Source of the DNA: Flavobacterium antarcticum DSM 19726
GTDB taxonomy: Bacteria > Bacteroidota > Bacteroidia > Flavobacteriales > Flavobacteriaceae
NCBI RefSeq assembly: GCF_000419685.1
Contig: NZ_ATTM01000002.1
Location: 186,001 to 250,000 of the forward strand
Length of the DNA stretch: 64,000 nt
Direction of reading: 5' to 3'
In this document: positions 26,118-35,427 of the stretch, one piece after another
Numbering within the stretch: position 1 is the first letter of the stretch
Layout: the number at the start of each line of letters is the position of its first letter
The notes under the pieces: generated by a model
The model's input: the letters and a program-made list of their open reading frames with translations, nothing else
Told to the model about the DNA's origin: nothing
The model's database searches: none
Program-made: the position numbers and the translations under genes

Positions 26118-26515
26118 ATGGAAAACGAAAAAATATCTGTTGAAAATGGAAAGTGGTATATCGCTGAAATCATTGAAAAATGTGAACCCACAAATAGAAA
26201 CGAAGCTCAAGAATTACGAAGAGTTAAACTTGGGGTAATTTCCATTTAATTAAAGCCGAAACACCAAAAATGGCATATGACAAAGCGGTAAAAATTGGAA
26301 AGGCTGCAGAATATAAGTTTATTAATTCTGACAATTTACAAATGGAATGGATTTTTATTGGGATCGGAAATCTTCTTCCAATTTCCAAAGATATTGAAGA
26401 TGGAAGTGAAATAATGTGGGAAAATTATGGAAATATCAGTAATCGAAGAGCGATGAAATTTCCAATTAGTGAAGAAAATCTTTTAGAAGAATTAAACAAA
26501 AAGAAAGAAATATGA
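26118..26515 (+). pseudogene. DUF4288 gene broken by a frameshift
   Basis: The first frame (from 26118) encodes MENEKISVENGKWYIAEIIE and continues to ELRRV, then shifts out of frame near 26226-26235 and stops at 26250. The other frame resumes at 26231 with WGNFHLIKAETPKMAYDKAV and runs to 26515. Together they make one continuous DUF4288-like product (WYIAEI at the start, AYDKAVKIGKAAEY, then the MEWIFIGIGNLLPI motif). A single lost base, probably in the CTTGGGG run at 26229-26235, explains it. The start codon at 26270 used by gene finders is internal. It may be real decay or a sequencing error in a G-run. Confidence 0.75.
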
Positions 26516-27145
26516 TTGAGAAAATAGTGCTGTATAGTTTTCTTGTTCTTAAATAAAAAAAAATACAAATAAAGGTACAGCTCCGAGTCCAATCTCTTAT
26601 CGTGGTCTTCATGCTTAGTCTATGTTTTTTTTTACGTTGGACCAACTATCCGACTACTTCTCATTCTAACTTTCTCTAGATTTTCGAATTCAAATAAATT
26701 TATACGCTTTAATATTTCCTGAGTATTTGAAGCTAATTTATCAAAACATAAAAACAAAATAAGAACAGCACAAAAGCAGACAAATATGTGTTGCCAACCG
26801 TTAAGGATGACGACGCAACTTATGAAATAACAAGTATAAAAAAGAAATTATTTTACAGACTTTTTCATCACTAAATTTTAGAAAGCACTTATTTCAACAC
26901 GCATCCATTAAATTAATTAAGAAAGTCAACTTTTTAATGTTCTAAAATGAATAACATTTAAAAATAAAATCCGTGTAAATTCGTGCAATCTGTGTAAAAA
27001 AAGTTCTATTCGAGTCTCAGAGCATTAAAGGTCCTCAAGCTCTTCAAAGGCTACCCACTTTAAAGCATTTCAATTAATGATTATAATCAGAAATAATGCA
27101 ATTACTTCTTTAACTTTGCCACTATACGGACCAAATTTTAATTCA
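26516..27145. other. Gene-poor interval before the SDR gene
   Basis: This is 630 bases with no supported gene. It contains a T-rich hairpin-like area, the sequence TGTTGCCAACCGTTAAGG (26789-26806), a 34-base repeat (26969-27002) and the SDR promoter core TAACTTTG (27111-27118). Minus-strand reading gives only a short open stretch ending near 26675 without a start codon. Confidence 0.5.
26969..27002 (+). repeat. Direct repeat copy 1 (left of the SDR gene)
   Basis: A 34-base element starting ATCCGTGTAAATTCGTG; 32 of 34 positions match 28040-28073. It is itself built from repeated TCGTG/TCCGTGTAAA units of the kind scattered through Flavobacterium intergenic DNA; partial relatives occur at about 23268-23289 and, inverted, at about 17770-17804. 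Confidence 0.8.
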
Positions 27146-27952
27146 ATGAAAAACTTAGAAGCAAAAACAGTATTAATAACAGGAGGAGCATCAGGTATTG
27201 GTAAAATAATGGTTCGCTTACTACTGGAGCGAAAAGCAAAGGTTATTATTTGGGACATCAATCAAGAAAAAATTGACGAGACAATTGCCGAATTCGCGCA
27301 CAAAGGAAGTCTTACTGGCTTTACTGTAGATATTTCTATTGTGGATCAAATTCAAGCAACCGCCCTAAAAGTAAAGCAAGAAATAGGGATTGTGGATGTG
27401 GTGATCAATAACGCCGGAATAATTGTGGGCAAATATTTCAGCGAGCACACAACAGCGGAGATTTCAAAAACCATGGAAATAAATGCAAATGCACCCATGT
27501 TCATCACAAAAGAATTTCTAGGTGATATGGTATACCAAAATTCAGGACATATTTGCAACATCGCCTCTTCTGGAGGATTGGTTTCAAACCCTAAAATGTC
27601 GGTTTACGCAGCAAGTAAATGGGCACTTATCGGTTGGTCGGACAGTTTGCGTTTGGAGATGAAGCAACTGAATAAAAACGTAAATGTGACGACAATAATG
27701 CCGTATTACATCAACACCGGAATGTTTGATGGCGTACAATCAAAAATACCAATTCTTGATCCAGAAGCAGCAGCATTTACAATCATCAAGGCGATTGAAA
27801 ACAATAAAAAAATGGTCACTATTCCAGGCTATATTTACAGATTCACCCGTTTAGGTCAAGCAATTATGTCGATAAATGTTTTTGATTGGTTCGCAGGCGA
27901 TGTTCTCGGAATCTACAAAACTATGGAGTTTTTCACAGGTAGAAAAAAATAA
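27146..27952 (+). CDS. Short-chain dehydrogenase/reductase
   Basis: A 268-residue NAD(P)-dependent SDR. Cofactor-binding TGGASGIGK, the NNAGI motif and the catalytic Ser (NIASSGG) and YAASK (Tyr-Lys) are all present. A C-terminal extension with the IYRFTRLGQAIMSINVFDWF stretch resembles retinol-dehydrogenase/DHRS-like SDRs acting on hydrophobic substrates. Start at 27146 (MKNLEAKTVLITGG) because the promoter core TAACTTTG lies at 27111-27118, within the longer frame from 27077. The gene is flanked by 34-base direct repeats. Confidence 0.88.
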   Translation: MKNLEAKTVLITGGASGIGKIMVRLLLERKAKVIIWDINQEKIDETIAEFAHKGSLTGFTVDISIVDQIQATALKVKQEIGIVDVVINNAGIIVGKYFSEHTTAEISKTMEINANAPMFITKEFLGDMVYQNSGHICNIASSGGLVSNPKMSVYAASKWALIGWSDSLRLEMKQLNKNVNVTTIMPYYINTGMFDGVQSKIPILDPEAAAFTIIKAIENNKKMVTIPGYIYRFTRLGQAIMSINVFDWFAGDVLGIYKTMEFFTGRKK

Positions 27953-28039
27953 AACGACTAAAAAATCCGCATTATCAGGGTCATCCGAATAATCAGCGTT
28001 AAAAGTTCGCATCAATTTTACAAATTTAAATAAAAAACA

Positions 28040-28073
28040 ATCCGTGTAAATTCGTGAAATCCGTGTAAAAAAA
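28040..28073 (+). repeat. Direct repeat copy 2 (right of the SDR gene)
   Basis: Matches 26969-27002 at 32 of 34 positions and ends directly at the ung stop codon (28074). Confidence 0.8.
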
Positions 28074-28748
28074 TTACCACTTAATAGCCTTCAATTTCCT
28101 CTTCCGCAAATACTTATTAGCCAAACTAAAGTGCTTGTTTCCAAACCATTTTCCCTGATTAGCACTCATCGGCGACGGATGACTACTTTGCAAAACAAGG
28201 TGCCGTTCGCCATCAATCTTAGCTCCTTTTTTGTGTGCGAAATTTCCCCACAACAAAAACACAACACCTTCCTTTTCGCTGTTAATCAATTCAATAACCG
28301 CGTCCGTAAAAACATTCCAATCCATGTTTTTATGACTATTTGCTTTGTCTTTTTCAACGGTAAGTCCCGCATTCAATAACAATACGCCTTGTTTCGCCCA
28401 ACGTTCTAAACTGCCAAAAATAGGGAGTTCCGTTCCTAAATCTTCATTCAGCTCTTTAAATATATTGCGCAAAGAAGGTGGAATTCGGGTACCATCATGA
28501 ACAGAAAACGACAGTCCATTTGCTTCGCCAATTCCATGGTATGGATCTTGTCCAATAATTACAACCTTTATATTATCCCATTCACATTGATTAAAGGCTT
28601 CAAAAATCAATCTTTTCGGAGGAAAACAAGTTGTGGTTGCATAGGCTTGCTGCACTTCGTTCCACAATTTATCAAAATAAGGCTTCTCAAATTCGGATTG
28701 GAGTTGGTTGTACCAAATTGGATCAATATTTAATGTTTCAGCGGTCAA
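28074..28748 (-). CDS. ung: Uracil-DNA glycosylase
   Basis: A 224-residue family 1 UDG that removes uracil from DNA as the first step of base excision repair. The water-activating motif GQDPYH (D68, H71), the uracil-binding Asn in LLLNAGL and the DNA-intercalation loop HPSPMSANQG are all intact. The start codon is TTG; no in-frame ATG lies upstream before a stop. Length is normal. Confidence 0.95.
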   Translation of the reverse strand: MTAETLNIDPIWYNQLQSEFEKPYFDKLWNEVQQAYATTTCFPPKRLIFEAFNQCEWDNIKVVIIGQDPYHGIGEANGLSFSVHDGTRIPPSLRNIFKELNEDLGTELPIFGSLERWAKQGVLLLNAGLTVEKDKANSHKNMDWNVFTDAVIELINSEKEGVVFLLWGNFAHKKGAKIDGERHLVLQSSHPSPMSANQGKWFGNKHFSLANKYLRKRKLKAIKW

Positions 28749-28978
28749 ATTTTTAGCGTTTAATGGTTATTACATCTATTTTACGAAGGTAAACAATTGC
28801 ACTATTTATTTAAAATACTATTTTCAACTTTGCAAAAAAACACCAAATTGCAACATTACATTTCCAAGATTCATCAAGCAATTCAATATAAAAAACTTAA
28901 CTTAGCAAAACCGATTCCTACATGAATCAACAACTGCTGCGACAGCTTTTTTAGAACCTACACTAATAAAATATAATT

Positions 28979-29320
28979 ATGAACACCGATCAATTAAGCG
29001 AAAGCTTCGGCACACTTTCTGAAACAATAAACGGCCTAATTGGCGTTGGTTACATACACGACTTCAACATGCATGAAGAGTGCATCGTGTGTCGCCAAAC
29101 CAACGATAGCTTGTCACCAGAAGATTTTCAAATCGACAAAGTATACCGTTTTGAAGGCGCTTCAAATCCAGACGACCAAGCAATATTGTATGCGATATCC
29201 TCACCAAAATACAGTTTAAAAGGTGTTTTAGTGAACGGGTACGGCATTTCTAACGACGAAAACACCTCTAAATTAATTGAGTTATTGGAAACACACCACG
29301 CAAACCAATCGTCTAATTAA
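28979..29320 (+). CDS. Conserved Flavobacteriia protein of unknown function
   Basis: A 113-residue soluble protein. As I recall, databases often name this family 'phosphoribosylpyrophosphate synthetase', but it is one third the length of PRPP synthetase and lacks its PRPP and ATP motifs, so that name should not be used. Visible features: FNMHEECIVC near residue 36-45, FEGASNPDDQAILYAI and the conserved GVLVNGYGI. The whole product looks like one small alpha/beta domain. Monocistronic; function unknown. Confidence 0.75.
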   Translation: MNTDQLSESFGTLSETINGLIGVGYIHDFNMHEECIVCRQTNDSLSPEDFQIDKVYRFEGASNPDDQAILYAISSPKYSLKGVLVNGYGISNDENTSKLIELLETHHANQSSN

Positions 29321-29441
29321 GAAAGCAAAAAAGTTACAGTATTCCTAAAGTAGTACTTTGAATACATCTAAATCGCTAATTAAGTAAAAATAGTACGCGA
29401 TTCCTAAGTCAAGTTTCTCATAATTTCCTTAATATTGCAAC

Positions 29442-29768
29442 ATGAAGTGGACGCATTTCCTAATGGCAATCTATCTTATGGCAGTGTCTTTTTATCCGTG
29501 TAGTGATACGGATAAAACGATTATGGCTTCAGTTGCTACAGAAACCACTCATGAACACGAAAGTCATTCGCACGACGAACACCATGATACGTGTCCCCCG
29601 TTTTGCGTTTGCAATTGTTGTGGTATGCAAATGTTAAACTATATTTCGACCGTTACTTTTGAATTTCCAATTCCTTTCCAAGCCATTCCTTTAAAGGAAT
29701 CTTTTTACGTTTCTAATTTAAGCGATACCTATTCCGGTAGCATTTGGCAACCGCCCCAACTCGTATAA
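29442..29768 (+). CDS. Small exported His/Cys-rich protein (DUF6660-like)
   Basis: A 108-residue protein with an N-terminal hydrophobic signal segment. Its centre is rich in metal ligands: EHESHSHDEHHDTCPPFCVC, then NCCGMQM. This pattern strongly suggests binding of Cu, Zn or another soft metal in the envelope. I believe it is the family called DUF6660, which precedes RND metal pumps in Flavobacteriia; that number is from memory. The CusA-type gene begins 94 bases later, so it is probably the first gene of a metal-efflux operon, perhaps a metallochaperone. Confidence 0.75.
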   Translation: MKWTHFLMAIYLMAVSFYPCSDTDKTIMASVATETTHEHESHSHDEHHDTCPPFCVCNCCGMQMLNYISTVTFEFPIPFQAIPLKESFYVSNLSDTYSGSIWQPPQLV

Positions 29769-29862
29769 TGAACTAAAACAACCTGTATTGAAGCAGTCAT
29801 CTTGTATGTGCTGACTTAAATCAGGGTATTTCTTATTGTTTTACCTTTCTTATACCTTCTAC

Positions 29863-32800
29863 ATGTTAGATAAAATCATACATTTTAGCATCCATAATAA
29901 GTTTATTATTGGAATATTCACATTAGCATTAATCTTGGTAGGTAGCTATTCTGCTGTCCATTTGCCAATTGATGCCTTGCCGGATATTACTAATAATCAG
30001 GTGCAAATTATTACAACATCTCCTACCCTAGCGACTCAAGAAATTGAGCAATTTATAACGTATCCAATTGAGCAATCGCTCAAGACCATTCCGAAAACGG
30101 TGGAATTACGTTCTATAAGTAAATTTGGTTTAAGTGTAATTACACTTGTTTTTGAAGAAAACGTAGATATTTATTGGGCTCGAACACAAGTCGCAGAACG
30201 GCTAATAGAAGCTCAAAATGCGATTCCACCTGATATGGGAACGCCTGAAATGGCACCCGTTTCTACAGGATTAGGCGAAATATACCAATACATCATTCAT
30301 CCTAAAAAAGGCTTTGAAGACAAGTTTGACGCTACAGAATTGCGTACAATACAAGACTGGATTATCAAACCTCAATTGATGGGAATCAAAGGAATTGCCG
30401 AAATAAATACGCTTGGCGGTCATTTAAAACAATACGAAATTGCCATTCAACCCGACCGATTGAACAGTATGAATACTTCGATAACCGAGATATTTGACGC
30501 GCTTTCGCAAAATAACGAAAACACAGGTGGCGCTTATATTGACAAGAAACCCTATGCCTATTTCATTCGTGGAATTGGCATGGTGAAAAGCATCAGCGAT
30601 ATCGAAAAGATAGTCGTCAAAAACAATAACGGTATTCCGATACTCATTCGTGACGTGGCTAAAGTACAAATAGGAAGTAGCACGCGTTATGGTGCCGTTA
30701 CCAAAGATGGTGAAGGCGAAGATGTTTCTGGAATGGTCATGATGTTAAAAGGCGAAAATGGCGGCGAAGTCACTCAACGCGTCAAAGAAAAGATGGAGCA
30801 AATCAAGAAATCCTTACCTGAAGGCGTGGAAGTGACTGCTTTTCTAGACCGTTCGATGTTGGTCGACCGAACCATTAGTACCGTTGAAAAAAACCTGCTT
30901 GAAGGCGCTTTAATCGTTGTTTTTGTCTTGGTCTTGTTATTGGGAAATTGGCGTGCCGGATTAGTGGTTGCTTCTGTAATTCCCTTGTCGTTGTTGTTTG
31001 CGATTTCGATGATGAAACTTTTTGGCGTCAGCGGCAACTTGATGAGTCTTGGTGCGATTGACTTCGGATTGATTGTCGATGGAGCCATAATCATTGTCGA
31101 AGCCATCATACACCGACTCCATTTGGGCAAGAAAACGAAACTTTCTACCGCCGAAATGAACGAGGAAGTGTATAAAGGAGCTTCAAAAATCAGAACAAGT
31201 GCCGCTTTTGGAGAAATCATCATCTTAATTGTGTATTTACCGATTTTAGCATTGGTGGGTATTGAAGGGAAAATGTTCGGACCCATGGCACAAACGGTTT
31301 CGTTCGCGATTCTTGGCGCATTCCTGTTGTCTTTGACTTATGTGCCAATGATGACGTCGTTAGTTTTAAGCAAAACCATCGACCGACGACGGAATTTCAG
31401 TGATAAAATCATTGACAAATTGAATAGCTTTTACCAACCTATTTTAGAAAAAGCGTTGGAAATTAAAGGTTTAATTATTGCAATTTCACTAGGATTGTTA
31501 GCGATTTCATTGCTTGTGTTTTCAAATTTAGGAGGCGAATTTATTCCGAATTTAGATGAAGGTGACATTGCCACCCATATTATTATCGCTTCTGGCAGTT
31601 CACTTTCGCAAGAAATTGAAACGACTACAAAAGCAGAAAAGTTGTTGAAAGCCAAGTTTCCCGAAATAAAGATGATTGTCTCAAAAATAGGCTCATCTGA
31701 AATTCCGACGGATCCAATGCCGATGGAAGCCGCCGATATGATGATTATTTTGAAAGACAAAAGCGAATGGACTTCGGGGAAAACCAAAGAACAGTTGACG
31801 CAAGAAATGGAAAAAGCACTTGAAAACCTTCCGGGCGTCACCACCGAATTTTCACAACCGATACAAATGCGTTTTAACGAATTGATGACGGGTGTGCGAA
31901 GCGACGTGGCAATAAAGATTTTTGGTGACGATATTGATATGCTTGTGAGTCAAGGCGAAGAAGTAATGCGTAAAATCAGCGGTATTTCCGGAGTTACAGA
32001 TGCTGAACTAGAACGTGTGGCGGGATTGCCTCAAATTACCATTCGGTACAATTCCGATAAAATGGCCGCTTACGGACTAAAAGTAAGCGACTTAAATCGC
32101 GTAATAAAAATGGGTTTTGCGGGCGAAAAAGCAGGTGTCGTTTATGAAGGCGAAAAACGTTTTGACCTAGTGGTTCGTCTAGAAAACTCAAGTAGACAAG
32201 ATTTGAATAATTTAGAACAGTTGTTTATTTCGTTGCCTTCTGGCAATCAAATACCGCTGCATCAAGTCGCCGATATCAAGATGGAAAACGGTCCCATGCA
32301 AATTTCCCGCGAAGAAGGAAAAAGACGGATTGTGGTTGGTTTCAACGTTCGTGATAGAGATGTAAAAAGTGTTGTAGAAGAAATCCAAACGAAACTAGAC
32401 GCCGAATTAAAACTACCCGACGGTTATTACGTCACTTATGGTGGACAGTTTGAAAACTTAATTCAAGCGAGTGAACGTTTGATGATTGCCGTTCCAATGG
32501 CGTTGGGATTGATATTGATTTTATTGTACTTCACCTTTAATTCCATCAAGCAATCGTTATTAATTTTTACAGCGATTCCGCTTTCGGCAATTGGAGGAAT
32601 CTTCGCTTTGTGGTTGCGCGATATGCCGTTTAGTATTTCTGCTGGAGTTGGTTTTATTGCACTATTTGGCGTGGCCGTATTAAACGGAATCGTTTTGATT
32701 GCCTATTTTAACCAATTAAAAGCCGAAGGAATTACAGATATTACCACTAGAATAAAAATGGGAACCAAAACACGTTTGCGTCCCATTATCATGACGGCTG

Positions 32801-34206
32801 CCGTAGCTTCGCTGGGATTTTTACCGATGGCATTGAGTACTTCTGCAGGAGCTGAAGTGCAAAAACCATTGGCGACAGTCGTAATTGGAGGTTTACTGAC
32901 GGCAACTTTGCTGACTTTAATTGTTTTGCCTATTTTGTATTATTATTTAGAGACCATGTTTAAAAATTCGATTAAAATGAATACGACTGCCACTACGCTA
33001 CTACTTTTGATTTCAGGAATTACCGTTTCTCAAGCACAGGAGATTAAAACACTTAATCAACAACAAGCAATTGAATTGGGATTGCAAAACAACCTACAAA
33101 TTGAAGTGGCGGCATTGCAAACTCGAAAAACAGAAGCATTGACCAAATCCGGTTGGGAAGTACCTAAAACCGAATTGAATGTTTCTTTTGGACAATTGAA
33201 TTCTACGGAAAATGATAAGAATTTTGAAATAAATCAGAAGTTTAATCCGTTTGAAATTGGCGCGAGAAAAAAAGTATTGAACTTAAACAACGCTGTAAGT
33301 CAGCTGGAATTGGCGAAAGCCAAACAAAATTTGGTGTTTAAAATTAGGCAATCTTGGAACAGTTTGTTGTTTTACAAATCTCAAAATAAATTGTTGCAGG
33401 AACAAAATGAAATTCTATTGAAATTTGCAAATGCTGCTACACTACGCTACAATTTGGGTGAAACTAATGCGTTGGAAAAAAACATAGCCGTTGTAAAACA
33501 GATGCAATTGGAACAGAACATCAAAACGAATACTGCTTTGATGGACATTGAAAAAAGCAAATTGGCACATTTCATGCAAATCAACGAAGACTTCGATATA
33601 GCGGAAAAAGAATTAATTGCGTTGGAATACACACTTTCGGAAAATGCAACTGATGCGAATTTGAATTTAAAAGTGGCGGAACTGCAAATTAATTTGGCAA
33701 AAGCCAATCACAAATTAGAAAAAGCATCTTTGTACCCTGAATTTTCAGTAGGTTACTTTATGCAGTCGATGATTGGTGCTGAAAAATCCAATAATTCAGG
33801 TGCGTTTTACGGAAGTGAGTTGGATTTCAGTGGTTTTACCGTTGGACTTGCCGTACCTATTTTCGCAGGAAGTTCGATTTCAAAAGCGAAAGCTGCTAAA
33901 ATTCAGACGGAAGTGGAAGAGAAAAACAGTGCGTTTGTTCAGAGTGAAATCAAAGCAAGTTTCCAACAAGAAACGACAAAATTAGCAACCGCAAAATCAC
34001 TAATGGATTTCTATAAAACAATCGCACTTCCGAACGCGAAGGAAATCAACACCAACGCCGATAAGAGTTTTAAAAACGGAGCGATATCGTATGTGGAATA
34101 TGTGGAGAGTATTCAAACGGCATATGAAGTGCGTTTGAGTGCCAATGAGGCGGTTTATAAATACAATCAAAATGTGATTAATTTGCATTATTTAACCAAT
34201 CAATAA
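29863..34206 (+). CDS. CusA/CzcA heavy-metal RND pump fused to a TolC-like outer-membrane domain
   Basis: A 1447-residue fusion. Residues about 1-1040 form a complete RND pump of the heavy-metal group: helix and porter repeats, TM4 motif GAIDFGLIVDGAIIIVEAII with its acidic residues for proton coupling, and twelve membrane helices. From about 1050 a new signal-like hydrophobic segment (TTATTLLLLISGITVSQAQ) starts a TolC/OEP-like coiled-coil domain of about 390 residues. Pump and channel are thus encoded as one polypeptide, a layout known in Bacteroidota. Start at 29863 (MLDKIIHF). The adaptor gene follows after 1 base. Expected to export Cu+, Ag+, Zn2+, Co2+ or Cd2+. Confidence 0.92.
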   Translation: MLDKIIHFSIHNKFIIGIFTLALILVGSYSAVHLPIDALPDITNNQVQIITTSPTLATQEIEQFITYPIEQSLKTIPKTVELRSISKFGLSVITLVFEENVDIYWARTQVAERLIEAQNAIPPDMGTPEMAPVSTGLGEIYQYIIHPKKGFEDKFDATELRTIQDWIIKPQLMGIKGIAEINTLGGHLKQYEIAIQPDRLNSMNTSITEIFDALSQNNENTGGAYIDKKPYAYFIRGIGMVKSISDIEKIVVKNNNGIPILIRDVAKVQIGSSTRYGAVTKDGEGEDVSGMVMMLKGENGGEVTQRVKEKMEQIKKSLPEGVEVTAFLDRSMLVDRTISTVEKNLLEGALIVVFVLVLLLGNWRAGLVVASVIPLSLLFAISMMKLFGVSGNLMSLGAIDFGLIVDGAIIIVEAIIHRLHLGKKTKLSTAEMNEEVYKGASKIRTSAAFGEIIILIVYLPILALVGIEGKMFGPMAQTVSFAILGAFLLSLTYVPMMTSLVLSKTIDRRRNFSDKIIDKLNSFYQPILEKALEIKGLIIAISLGLLAISLLVFSNLGGEFIPNLDEGDIATHIIIASGSSLSQEIETTTKAEKLLKAKFPEIKMIVSKIGSSEIPTDPMPMEAADMMIILKDKSEWTSGKTKEQLTQEMEKALENLPGVTTEFSQPIQMRFNELMTGVRSDVAIKIFGDDIDMLVSQGEEVMRKISGISGVTDAELERVAGLPQITIRYNSDKMAAYGLKVSDLNRVIKMGFAGEKAGVVYEGEKRFDLVVRLENSSRQDLNNLEQLFISLPSGNQIPLHQVADIKMENGPMQISREEGKRRIVVGFNVRDRDVKSVVEEIQTKLDAELKLPDGYYVTYGGQFENLIQASERLMIAVPMALGLILILLYFTFNSIKQSLLIFTAIPLSAIGGIFALWLRDMPFSISAGVGFIALFGVAVLNGIVLIAYFNQLKAEGITDITTRIKMGTKTRLRPIIMTAAVASLGFLPMALSTSAGAEVQKPLATVVIGGLLTATLLTLIVLPILYYYLETMFKNSIKMNTTATTLLLLISGITVSQAQEIKTLNQQQAIELGLQNNLQIEVAALQTRKTEALTKSGWEVPKTELNVSFGQLNSTENDKNFEINQKFNPFEIGARKKVLNLNNAVSQLELAKAKQNLVFKIRQSWNSLLFYKSQNKLLQEQNEILLKFANAATLRYNLGETNALEKNIAVVKQMQLEQNIKTNTALMDIEKSKLAHFMQINEDFDIAEKELIALEYTLSENATDANLNLKVAELQINLAKANHKLEKASLYPEFSVGYFMQSMIGAEKSNNSGAFYGSELDFSGFTVGLAVPIFAGSSISKAKAAKIQTEVEEKNSAFVQSEIKASFQQETTKLATAKSLMDFYKTIALPNAKEINTNADKSFKNGAISYVEYVESIQTAYEVRLSANEAVYKYNQNVINLHYLTNQ

Positions 34207-34207
34207 A

Positions 34208-35401
34208 ATGAAAAAGACAAGTATATATATAAGTATTTTGATTGTAATTGTAGTGGGATTACTGCTTTACATTCAATTTGGTCACGACCACGAAGATGAA
34301 CACGACCATCCTGTTGCCGCTGAAGAACCGCACATGGAAGAAAATGAAGTGCATTTGAACGAAGCACAATTCAAGGCTGCCGAAATTGTTTTAGGCACCT
34401 TTTCAAAAAAGAATTTGAATGAAGTTATTTCTTCGAATGGGTATACCAAATTACCTCCGCAAAATCAAGCCGATGTTTCCGTACATTCAAGTGGAATTGT
34501 CAAAAATATCTTGGTAGAAGAAGGCGAAAAAGTACGTAAAGGACAAGTAATTGCCACAATTGAAAGTCCTGAATTTGCAAAATTGAAAGAGGCGTATTTG
34601 CATTCAAGAAGCAACTTGACTTTTCTAAAAGCCGATTACGAACGTCAGAAAACGCTTAATGAAGAAGCAGTAAATGCAAACAAAACGTATGAGAAAGCCA
34701 AGTCAGATTATGAAATGGAACAAGCCCGATTTGCTTCATTGAAAAAACAATTGGCTTTGCTGAACATTAATTTGGGAGAAAATGCTTCGGCAACAGTTCC
34801 GGTTTTAGCCCCAATAAGTGGTTATGTGACAGAAATTCACATTCGCATTGGCACGGCAATTACCGCGGGAACTTCTCTCTTGAATATTGTAGATAATTCG
34901 AAATTACACGTCGATTTATTGGTGTATGAAAAGGATTTATACAAGGTTAAAATAGGACAAAAAATACGTTTTATTTTGACGAATCAGAATCAAAATGAAA
35001 TTGTAGGAACGATTTTTGGTGTGGGAAAAGCATTTGAAAACGATACAAAAGCGGTTGCCATTCATGCCGAAATTGACAATAAGGATGAGAAATTAATTTC
35101 AGGAATGTATGTAAATGCGTTGATTGACCTTGGTGCGAATGCAGTTTTTGCATTACCTTTAGAGTCAGTTGTAAAAGCGGATGGTCGGTCGTTTATCTTT
35201 GTATTGGATAAAAACGATTCGGGCGATAACGAATATCATTTCAAAAGAATTGAAGTCAAAGAAGGCGCTTCCCAACTTGGATTCGTACAAGTTGATGTGT
35301 TGCAACAAATAAATCCCGATGCTAAAATTGCAGTTGACGGTGCTTATTACATTCAAAGTCATTTGACCAAAAGCCAAGGTGGTGGCGGTCATGCTCATTA
35401 A
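34208..35401 (+). CDS. RND periplasmic adaptor (CusB/CzcB family)
   Basis: A 397-residue membrane-fusion protein. An N-terminal membrane helix (about 5-23) is followed by a His/Asp/Glu-rich stretch (HDHEDEHDHPVAAEEPHMEE) that may bind metal, the lipoyl-like half (KNILVEEGEKVRKGQ), a coiled-coil hairpin (about 125-190), the second lipoyl half (VLAPISGYVTEIHIRIG) and beta-barrel domains; the C-terminus ends GGGGHAH. It bridges the pump and outer-membrane channel. One base after the CusA-type stop: same operon. Confidence 0.92.
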   Translation: MKKTSIYISILIVIVVGLLLYIQFGHDHEDEHDHPVAAEEPHMEENEVHLNEAQFKAAEIVLGTFSKKNLNEVISSNGYTKLPPQNQADVSVHSSGIVKNILVEEGEKVRKGQVIATIESPEFAKLKEAYLHSRSNLTFLKADYERQKTLNEEAVNANKTYEKAKSDYEMEQARFASLKKQLALLNINLGENASATVPVLAPISGYVTEIHIRIGTAITAGTSLLNIVDNSKLHVDLLVYEKDLYKVKIGQKIRFILTNQNQNEIVGTIFGVGKAFENDTKAVAIHAEIDNKDEKLISGMYVNALIDLGANAVFALPLESVVKADGRSFIFVLDKNDSGDNEYHFKRIEVKEGASQLGFVQVDVLQQINPDAKIAVDGAYYIQSHLTKSQGGGGHAH

Positions 35402-35427
35402 TAACTAATTTAAAACAATAGAAAACT

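Noticed and set aside
26042-26143. Short open frame starting MKPVLISLSK upstream of the DUF4288 remnant
   Set aside because: Only 33 codons, overlaps the DUF4288 start in another frame and shows no family pattern.
26650-26860. Minus-strand open stretch with a hydrophobic segment ending INLFEFENLES
   Set aside because: No start codon before an upstream stop, low-complexity AT-rich sequence; may be decayed coding DNA but cannot be supported.
27077-27145. Longer N-terminus for the SDR
   Set aside because: It contains the promoter core TAACTTTG at 27111-27118; SDR homology begins at 27146.
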